DNA from: an uncultured Opitutaceae bacterium
GTDB taxonomy: Bacteria > Verrucomicrobiota > Verrucomicrobiia > Opitutales > Opitutaceae
Length of the DNA stretch: 40,048 bases
Assembly: GCA_903919205.1 (NCBI GenBank)
Contig: CAIXHE010000071.1
Coordinates: 1-40,048, forward strand
Direction: 5' to 3'
Shown: positions 34,159 to 40,048 of the stretch, one piece after another
Numbering within the stretch: the stretch's first letter is position 1
Layout: the number at the start of each line of letters is the position of its first letter
The notes under the pieces: model-generated
The model's database searches: none
Told to the model about the DNA's origin: nothing
The model's input: the letters and a program-made list of their open reading frames with translations, nothing else
Program-made: the position numbers and the translations under genes

Positions 34159-35050
34159 GCAGCGCCGCTCCAAAGACGCCGGCGCTGTCGCCCAGCGTGG
34201 GGCGAAGGAACTCGGTGCGCAGCTCGTGGTTGAAGGTGTGCTTGAGCACCGCCCGGCGCGTCTCTTCCGCGTAGAGAAGGTCGATGTTGCCCACCCCGCC
34301 ACCGATCACGACGGCATCGGGGTCCAGTATGTTGATCACGGCGGCGATGGCCTCCGCGAACTTCGAGCGCAGGCGAGCGAGCGTGGATCGCGCCGCCCGG
34401 TCCCCCTCGGCGGCGCGCGCCACGATCTCGGGCATGCGCCGGTTTGCCCCGGAGTGCTCCCGGTAGTAACGCTCAAGCGCCGGCCCGGCGATTACGGTCT
34501 CGATGCATCCCCTCCTGCCGCAGTAGCAGGGGGTACGCTCGGCCCGCAGCGGATTGTGGCCCCACTCGCCGGCGATGCCGTGGAGGCCGCCAAGTACCCG
34601 GCCGCCGACCACCACCCCACCTCCGCATCCGGTGCCGAGGATGAGCCCGAAGACCACGCCGCGCCCGCGCCCGGCGCCGAAGAGCGACTCCGCCAAGGCG
34701 AAGCAGTTGGCGTCGTTGGCGATGTGGGGCTCGCATCCGAGGACGCGCGCCAGGTCCTCCCTCAGTCGGCGCCCGTTCAGGCAGAGGGTGTTCGAGTTCT
34801 TGAGGACGCCCGTGCTGGGGTCGGTGACCCCCGGCGTCCCGAAGCCGATGCGCCGGGGGCGCCTGACGCCCGAGTCGATTTCTAGCATGCCCACCAGCTT
34901 CGATACCTGCCCGAGCACATGGGCGTAGCCCCTAGAGCCCTCGGTGGGCACCCTCAGTCGCGTGAGCGCCCGGTCGGGCGAGGCGGGATCGATCACCGCC
35001 CCCTCGATCTTGGTGCCTCCGAGGTCGATCCCGAAAAGGCGCGAGGCCAT
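34136..35050 (-). CDS. ROK family sugar kinase (glucokinase or fructokinase type)
   Basis: Sugar kinase of 304 residues. The ATP loop is FGIDLGGTKIEG at the N terminus, the catalytic Asp lies in IANDANCFALAE, and the zinc site is HNPLRAERTPCYCGRRGCIE, the ROK signature. The likely substrate is glucose. It follows the GH1 gene by 3 bases on the same strand, so glucose released by that enzyme is a reasonable substrate (inference). Its 3' end runs 23 bases into the holB gene on the other strand. Confidence 0.92.
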   Translation of the reverse strand: MASRLFGIDLGGTKIEGAVIDPASPDRALTRLRVPTEGSRGYAHVLGQVSKLVGMLEIDSGVRRPRRIGFGTPGVTDPSTGVLKNSNTLCLNGRRLREDLARVLGCEPHIANDANCFALAESLFGAGRGRGVVFGLILGTGCGGGVVVGGRVLGGLHGIAGEWGHNPLRAERTPCYCGRRGCIETVIAGPALERYYREHSGANRRMPEIVARAAEGDRAARSTLARLRSKFAEAIAAVINILDPDAVVIGGGVGNIDLLYAEETRRAVLKHTFNHELRTEFLRPTLGDSAGVFGAALLSAASRS

Positions 35051-35053
35051 GGC

Positions 35054-36406
35054 TCAGACGACCCGGTTGCGCCGGATCACCTCGGAGAAGTAGTGCGCCG
35101 AGAGCTTGGGTGTGCGCTTCTGGGTCTTGAAGTCGACGTGCACGATTCCGAAGCGCCGGGTGTAGCCGTCCTCCCACTCATAGTTGTCGAGGAACGACCA
35201 GAGGAAGTAGCCCCTGACCGGTATGCCATCGTCGATCGCCCGCTCGAGCTCCCTGAGGTATGCGCGCACGAACTCCCGGCGGTGGAGGTCGTTCACCTCG
35301 CCGTCGACGACCGGCTCCGCGTCGTAGCCGCAGCCGTTCTCGGTGATGTAGATCGCCTTGGGGCCGTAGTTCTCGCTGGCGAACCGCACGCCCCAGTAGA
35401 TCGCCTGCGGGATGATCTTGAGCCAGGGGCTGTCGGCCCTCGGGTAGTGCACCGGCGGGGGCACCACCTCGAACGGAGCGGACTCTCCCGCGCGCACGAA
35501 GTCAGCGGTGTAGATGTTGAGGCCCAGGAAGTCCGTGGGCGCCCCGATGAGCGCGAAGTCCCCGGCCTCCACCTTGGGCGCGTCGGCTCCCGCCCGCTCG
35601 AGGTAGGCCTCCGAGTAGGCCCCGCGGTAGATCGCGTCCAGAATGTGCAGGTTGCGCGATACGAACCAGGCGTTCGCGGCCGCGATGTCCTCAGGGGTCT
35701 CCGTCACCGGGACGCACACGTCGCAGTTGTCGGTGATTCCCACGCGGGCGCCCGGGCCCCCGTGGGCGCGCACCGCCGCGACACCGAGCCCATGGCACAC
35801 CAGGGCATGGTGGTAGGTCTGGTTCACCACGGCCTCGGACTCCACCCGACCGGGCGCCTTGAAGGCGCCCGGGGCGTAGGCGAGCACCGTGAAGCAGCGA
35901 ATCTCGTTCAGCGTGATCCAATTCTTCACCTTGCCCGAGAAGGCCTTCACGACGGTATTGGCGTAGGTGGCGAACGCGTCCACGGTCACCCGCGAGGTCC
36001 ATCCCCCGCGATCCTCGAGGGACTGCGGGAGGTCCCAGTGGAACAGGGTCACCCAGGGCGTGATCCCGTGGGCGGCCATCGAGTCGAAAAGGCGGTGGTA
36101 GAAGTCGAGGCCGGCCTGGTTCAGGGCCCCGTCTCCGTTCGGGTAGATGCGGGGCCACGCGATCGAAAGCCGGTAGTTCCTGATGCCGAGCGAGCGCATG
36201 AGCGCGAAGTCCTCGGCGAAGAGCCGGTAGTGGTCGCAGGCCACGTCGAGCGTGTCGCCGTTGAGCACTTTGCCCGGTAGGCGGCAGAAGCGGTCCCAGA
36301 TCGACTCGCCCTTTCCGTCCGCGAAGGCGGCGCCCTCGATTTGGGGGGCGGCGGTGGCGACGCCCCAGACGAAGTGCTCGGGATAGTTCGGGTTGCGGGA
36401 GGGCAT
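35054..36406 (-). CDS. Beta-glucosidase, glycoside hydrolase family 1
   Basis: Family GH1 enzyme of 450 residues. The acid/base Glu is in WITLNE and the nucleophile Glu in [24 protein letters not shown] opens the barrel and [28 protein letters not shown] closes it. There is no signal peptide, so it acts in the cytoplasm on an imported beta-glucoside such as cellobiose. ATG 36406 fits; the upstream in-frame extension is not conserved. It is divergent from the UgpC-type gene across 187 bases. Confidence 0.95.
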   Translation of the reverse strand: MPSRNPNYPEHFVWGVATAAPQIEGAAFADGKGESIWDRFCRLPGKVLNGDTLDVACDHYRLFAEDFALMRSLGIRNYRLSIAWPRIYPNGDGALNQAGLDFYHRLFDSMAAHGITPWVTLFHWDLPQSLEDRGGWTSRVTVDAFATYANTVVKAFSGKVKNWITLNEIRCFTVLAYAPGAFKAPGRVESEAVVNQTYHHALVCHGLGVAAVRAHGGPGARVGITDNCDVCVPVTETPEDIAAANAWFVSRNLHILDAIYRGAYSEAYLERAGADAPKVEAGDFALIGAPTDFLGLNIYTADFVRAGESAPFEVVPPPVHYPRADSPWLKIIPQAIYWGVRFASENYGPKAIYITENGCGYDAEPVVDGEVNDLHRREFVRAYLRELERAIDDGIPVRGYFLWSFLDNYEWEDGYTRRFGIVHVDFKTQKRTPKLSAHYFSEVIRRNRVV

Positions 36407-36593
36407 CAGGTTCGTGAGTGGATCCGTTCGCGGAGCGAAGTCCTCAAGTCCGCCTTGGGGCGGTGGGCCACGCAATCCGATAATCTTTGGGGTTGCCAGC
36501 CCCGATCAATCGTTGTGTAGCACTAAATCGCTTGCGAGTCGCGGTTTCCACAGGGAGCGTTCTGGCGACGAAAGCGGATTGCAAACCCTAACT
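36407..36593. promoter_or_regulatory. Divergent promoter region between the GH1 and ABC ATPase genes
   Basis: The 187-base gap likely contains both promoters. AATCGCTT (36526-36533) is compatible with a LacI-type half site AAnCGnTT, but I see no symmetric full operator, so this is weak. No small gene is visible. Confidence 0.3.
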
Positions 36594-37724
36594 ATGGCCG
36601 ACGTCCTCATCGATTCCCTGAGCAAGGTTTACCCCGAAAAAGGCGGCCCCGGGGTGACCGCGGTTAAGAACATCACCCTGCATATCGAGGACCGGGAGTT
36701 CATGGTGCTGGTCGGCCCCTCCGGGTGCGGAAAGTCTACAACGCTGCGCATGATCGCCGGGCTGGAGGAGATCTCGGGCGGGTCAGTGAAGATCGGCGGA
36801 CAGGTCGTGAACGACGTCCTGCCGAAGGACCGCGACATCGCGATGGTGTTCCAGAACTACGCCCTCTACCCGCACATGACCGTGTACGAGAACATGGCCT
36901 TCGGCTTGAAACTGCGGAAGTTCCCGAAGGCGGACATCGAGGCCCGAGTGAAGGAGGCGGCTGCCATGCTCGGTCTCGAGGAGCTGCTCGGGCGAAAGCC
37001 GAAGGCGCTCTCGGGCGGCCAGCGCCAGCGGGTGGCCCTCGGCCGGGCGATCGTGCGCAAGCCCAAGGTGTTCCTCTTCGACGAGCCTCTCTCGAATCTG
37101 GACGCCAAGATGCGCGTCTCGACCCGCACGGAGATCTCCAAGCTCCATGCACGCCTGGGGGCGACGATGATCTACGTGACGCATGACCAGGTCGAGGCCA
37201 TGACCATGGGGGACCGCATCTGCGTCATGAAGGACGGCAACATCATGCAGGTGGCCGCCCCCCTCGACCTCTACAACCATCCCGCCAACCTCTTCGTGGC
37301 GGGCTTCATCGGCTCGCCCCCGATGAACTTCTTCCGGGGCACGATCCGGCGCGCCGGCGCGCGGGTGTCCTTTGTCGAGGACAACCCCTCGGGGACGCCG
37401 CTCACGATCGCGCTCGACGAGGCGCTGGCCGGACGATCCTCGGCCTACGTGGACCAGAAGGTGGTCTTTGGCGTCCGCCCCGAGGCGATCCACGACTCCC
37501 TGACGGTGTCGCCCCCGGACCCCGAGCGCACCGCCGACGTCAAGGTCGAGGTGTCCGAGCCGATGGGCTCCGAGACGCTTCTCTACCTGGACACGGGCGC
37601 CACCTCGTTCATCGCCCGGGTGAACCCGACGGACCGCTTCGACGCGGGCCAGAGGGTCCAGGTGACCTTCGACCTGACCCACGCGCACCTGTTCGACCCC
37701 GCGACCGAGCAGGTCCTCAAATGA
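36594..37724 (+). CDS. ugpC: ABC sugar transporter ATPase (UgpC/MsmX type)
   Basis: ATPase subunit of 376 residues. Walker [10 protein letters not shown] near residue 44, Q-loop [21 protein letters not shown], signature LSGGQ, Walker [15 protein letters not shown] and switch His in VTHDQVEAM are all intact, and a C-terminal TOBE domain is present ([25 protein letters not shown]). Family members power sugar or glycerol-phosphate importers. No permease or binding-protein gene is in the window, so it may be a shared ATPase serving distant transporters, as known for MsmX-type proteins. Convergent with the 68-residue membrane protein gene. Confidence 0.92.
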   Translation: MADVLIDSLSKVYPEKGGPGVTAVKNITLHIEDREFMVLVGPSGCGKSTTLRMIAGLEEISGGSVKIGGQVVNDVLPKDRDIAMVFQNYALYPHMTVYENMAFGLKLRKFPKADIEARVKEAAAMLGLEELLGRKPKALSGGQRQRVALGRAIVRKPKVFLFDEPLSNLDAKMRVSTRTEISKLHARLGATMIYVTHDQVEAMTMGDRICVMKDGNIMQVAAPLDLYNHPANLFVAGFIGSPPMNFFRGTIRRAGARVSFVEDNPSGTPLTIALDEALAGRSSAYVDQKVVFGVRPEAIHDSLTVSPPDPERTADVKVEVSEPMGSETLLYLDTGATSFIARVNPTDRFDAGQRVQVTFDLTHAHLFDPATEQVLK

Positions 37725-37725
37725 C

Positions 37726-37932
37726 CTAGTGCGGCTTGCCGGCTCCCAGGCGGGCCAGGACGACCATTGCGGCGCCGAACACGATCTGGGCTATCCCCCA
37801 GCCGACGTTGATGTTCATGCCGAGCGAGTGCTGGGCATAGATCTCGGGCCCCGAGACCAATCCGAAGACGAGCAGGATGGCCCCGATGACGAGAAAGAGC
37901 AGGCCGATGGGATAGCGGATATCGAGCTTCAT
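37726..37932 (-). CDS. Small two-helix membrane protein, symporter-associated
   Basis: Protein of 68 residues with two hydrophobic helices (YPIGLLFLVIGAILLVFGLVS and GWGIAQIVFGAAMVVLARL). It starts 12 bases after the symporter stop in the same direction. It might be an accessory of the symporter, or a small protein of the kind often found next to such transporters. No known family is assigned; the spacing supports cotranscription. Confidence 0.65.
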   Translation of the reverse strand: MKLDIRYPIGLLFLVIGAILLVFGLVSGPEIYAQHSLGMNINVGWGIAQIVFGAAMVVLARLGAGKPH

Positions 37933-37944
37933 GGATGCGGGGGG

Positions 37945-39678
37945 TTACCAGAGGATAAGGTTCAGGAGTCCGGTTAGCAACAGCACCACGGCCCCGAGCG
38001 GCGCGACCCGCTTCCAGAGCGGCATGCCGACCTCACCCTTGTCCTCGTGGGGGGTGAGCGACCATACGAGGCCGCGGAGCTGGGAGTCGGTCTTCACCGA
38101 GGTCGTGGCGAGCGAGATCGCGATCGTGGCCACGAAGCAGCTGGTCCAGGCCCAGATGGCCGTCCAGAAGTTCTGGGCCATCTCGCTCGGGTAGGTATGC
38201 ACCACCGTGCCAAGCCAGCCGCCCTTGATGAGGGTCATGGCGCCCGCCGGGGCCGTCAGCCCATGGTGGGCGGCCGCGGCCGCGGTCCCGATCACGAGGC
38301 CCCAGAAGGCGCCGTGGCCGGTGGCCCGTTTCCAGAACATCCCGAGAAGGAAGGTGGCGAACAGCGGGGCGTTCACGAACGCGAAGACGAGCTGCAGCAC
38401 GTCCATGATGTTGTTGAACGACTTGGCGAGGTAGGCCGCCGCGATGCTGAGCAGGATGCCGAACACCGTGGCCAGTCGCGCGACGAAGAGGTAGTGCGAG
38501 TCCGGCTTGTCCTTCGCGATGTACGACTGGTAGATGTCGTAGGTCCAGACGGTGTTGAAGGCCGTCACGTTGCCGGCCATGCCGGACATGAACGAGGCCA
38601 TGAGAGCGGTCATCCCGAGCCCGAGCATTCCCGTCGGGAAGTAGTGGCCCAGCATGTAGGGGATCACCATGTCATAGTCGTAGGAGCCGTTCTTGGAGGG
38701 CAGCTGGAAGCCGCCGGTGCCTCCCCTGGCCGCCTGGTAGGTGAGAGCGATCGCGATCATCCCGGGCAGGATCACGAGGAAGGGGAAGAGCATCTTCGGA
38801 ACCGCCGCGATCAGCGGCGTGCGGCGCGCGGCGGTCATCGAGTCGGCGGCCAGAGCCCGCTGCACCACGAGGAAGTCCGTGCACCAGTAGCCGAACGAGA
38901 GCACGAAGCCGAGGCCCATGATCATGCCGAACCACTCCACGCCGAAGGGGTTCGTCGAGGGGGAGCCGAGGTGCGACCAGGCGTGCGACCACGCGCCGGG
39001 GGCGAAGCCCTGCGAGACGGATACGTCGACCAGCTTGGCCTTCAGGCCCGACCAGCCGCCCACGTCCTTGAGCCCGAGGAACACGAGGGGTGCGAACCCG
39101 AACACGATCATGAAGAACTGAAGGACCTCGTTGTAGATCGCAGAGGTGAGGCCCCCGAGGAAGATGTAGACGAGCACGATCAGGCCCGAGATCGCGATGC
39201 TCGACTCGAAGCTCCATCCGAGCAGGAGCTTCATCAGGATCGCCATGGCGTACATGGAAACCCCGGATGAGAAGATGGTCATGACGGCGAAGCTGAACGC
39301 GTTGAACCCGCGGGTCTTCTCGTCGAAGCGCAGCTTCAGGTACTCCGGGACCGACCGGGCCTTCGAGCCGTAGTAGAACGGCATCATGAAGACGCCGAGG
39401 AACACCATGGCCGGGATGGCGCCCACCCAGTAGAAGTGGCTGGTCATGATGCCGTACTTGGCGCCCGACGCGGCCATGCCGATCACCTCCTGCGCCCCGA
39501 GGTTCGCCGAGAGAAACGCAAGGCCGGCAACCCATCCGGGGATCGAATGCGACGACGTCAGGAAGTCGCCGCTTCCCTTCATCGTCCGGCGCAGGGCCCA
39601 GCCGATGCCAAGGACGAACGCGAAATAGACCAGGACGATGAGGTAGTCTATCTGTCCAAAGTGGATGATGGATTGCAT
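37945..39678 (-). CDS. Sodium:solute symporter (SSS family, SGLT-like)
   Basis: Membrane protein of 577 residues with about fourteen helices. Motifs of the SSS family are YFAFVLGIGWALRR, SIPGWVAGLAFLSANLGAQEVIGMAASGAKYGI, SVPEYLKLRFDEKTRGF and GGLTSAIYNEVLQFF. The resemblance to vSGLT-like sugar carriers is good (SANLGAQEVIGMAASG), so the cargo may be a sugar, but substrate cannot be fixed. Beside GH1 and ROK genes it would supply the glycosides or glucose they handle. ATG 39678 is chosen. Confidence 0.9.
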   Translation of the reverse strand: MQSIIHFGQIDYLIVLVYFAFVLGIGWALRRTMKGSGDFLTSSHSIPGWVAGLAFLSANLGAQEVIGMAASGAKYGIMTSHFYWVGAIPAMVFLGVFMMPFYYGSKARSVPEYLKLRFDEKTRGFNAFSFAVMTIFSSGVSMYAMAILMKLLLGWSFESSIAISGLIVLVYIFLGGLTSAIYNEVLQFFMIVFGFAPLVFLGLKDVGGWSGLKAKLVDVSVSQGFAPGAWSHAWSHLGSPSTNPFGVEWFGMIMGLGFVLSFGYWCTDFLVVQRALAADSMTAARRTPLIAAVPKMLFPFLVILPGMIAIALTYQAARGGTGGFQLPSKNGSYDYDMVIPYMLGHYFPTGMLGLGMTALMASFMSGMAGNVTAFNTVWTYDIYQSYIAKDKPDSHYLFVARLATVFGILLSIAAAYLAKSFNNIMDVLQLVFAFVNAPLFATFLLGMFWKRATGHGAFWGLVIGTAAAAAHHGLTAPAGAMTLIKGGWLGTVVHTYPSEMAQNFWTAIWAWTSCFVATIAISLATTSVKTDSQLRGLVWSLTPHEDKGEVGMPLWKRVAPLGAVVLLLTGLLNLILW

Positions 39679-39745
39679 ATGGGGTATCGGAGGGGGTTGG
39701 TGACGCTAGGGCGCCAAGCGATCCATCGTCAAAGGTCTTTGTAGG

Positions 39746-39782
39746 CCAATCGCCCACGCGGCCTTCGAGGCCGTGCGATTGG
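39746..39782. repeat. Long imperfect hairpin between symporter gene and tRNA-Tyr
   Basis: CCAATCG pairs with CGATTGG, CAC with GTG, and GGCCT with AGGCC around a TCG loop, giving 15 pairs with two 2-base bulges on the left arm. It lies 68 bases upstream of the symporter start. A second small hairpin (ACCGAA / TTCGGT) lies near 39815. No U-run follows on the minus strand. Confidence 0.45.
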
Positions 39783-39968
39783 GCGCGCCGAAGGGACGAC
39801 GGGCCGCATGGAGCCGACCGAAGGTTCGGTGGGCGATGGTCGCGCCTGTGCAAGATCGGGCGCCTCTCCGTGGGGCTCCCGGCGACCGCGGGCCGCGCAC
39901 TTTCTTGGCATGCAACCGGCACGGATCCCGGTCCAGACGCCTCGTGCGGAGGCCCCGTCCTTCGGAAA

Positions 39969-40048
39969 TGGTGGTGGAGGTTGGATTCGAACCAACGGTG
40001 TCGTAAGACGGGAGATTTACAGTCTCCGGAGCGGCCACTGCTCAACTC
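39969..40048 (-). tRNA. tRNA-Tyr (GUA), 5' end cut by window edge
   Basis: On the minus strand the sequence ends CCTCCACC-A-CCA with an encoded CCA. The T arm is GTTGG-TTCGAAT-CCAAC, the anticodon arm GGAGA-CTGTAAA-TCTCC gives anticodon GUA, and the variable region of more than ten bases marks a class II tRNA as expected for Tyr. The D-stem GAGC / GCTC is visible. Only the first four acceptor bases are missing beyond base 40048. Confidence 0.93.

Noticed and set aside
36526-36533. LacI-type operator AATCGCTT
   Set aside because: Only a half-site-like match, and no LacI-family gene lies in the window; kept only as a remark on the divergent region.
1-40048. CRISPR array, insertion sequence or prophage
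   Set aside because: No regularly spaced repeats, no transposase or integrase, no terminal inverted repeats flanking a gene were seen.

Overview
The window is high-GC, gene-dense bacterial chromosome with an outer membrane. It carries a beta-barrel protein with its C-terminal Phe, an ExbB/ExbD/TonB-like system, an AsmA-like protein and a GT9 glycosyltransferase. The mix (three-gene proton-translocating transhydrogenase, UvsE, CvfB, GH1 plus ROK kinase plus SSS symporter, many starts without a clear Shine-Dalgarno) fits a Verrucomicrobiota/Opitutaceae-type heterotroph, but this is inferred from gene content and no phylogenetic marker was compared. I see no phage, insertion sequence, CRISPR array or island boundary. 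The only RNA gene seen is a tRNA-Tyr running off the right edge.

Layout. 1-317: structured non-coding DNA with four stem-loops in a row. 318-6872 (+): a redox run of succinate-semialdehyde-type dehydrogenase, pntAA-pntAB-pntB and two zinc alcohol dehydrogenases. 6897-8430: GNAT acetyltransferase and a divergent aldo/keto reductase. 8441-10207: diheme cytochrome c divergent from a HemJ-like protein. 10204-14800: GT9 glycosyltransferase divergent from a large membrane protein ending in four LamG-like repeats. 14808-16201 (-): UvsE coupled to an SRPBCC protein. 16360-19362: AsmA-like protein. 19363-19729: structured leader. 19730-22202 (+): outer-membrane barrel, phosphate-binding-protein-like periplasmic protein, SCO1-like protein. 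22216-24026 (-): pyruvate kinase and a YhbY RNA-binding protein. 24125-25891: ABC exporter. 25892-27223 (-): OsmC-family protein and CvfB. 27357-27875: methylglyoxal synthase. 28288-28353: a 21-residue lysine-rich peptide. 28588-32456 (-): exbB-exbD-tonB followed by two SPFH proteins. 32549-34158 (+): tmk-holB. 34136-36406 (-): GH1 glucosidase and ROK kinase. 36594-37724 (+): UgpC-type ABC ATPase. 37726-39678 (-): SSS symporter and a 68-residue membrane protein. 39969-40048 (-): tRNA-Tyr, partial.

How the parts fit. The left end looks like alcohol/aldehyde oxidation coupled to NADH/NADPH balance. The right end looks like sugar uptake by a sodium symporter, hydrolysis of beta-glucosides and phosphorylation of the sugar. 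The most unusual things I see are the membrane protein with four tandem LamG-like repeats, the barrel/binding-protein/SCO operon, the TonB system continued by an SPFH pair, and the habit of tail-to-tail genes to place both stop codons inside one short palindrome.
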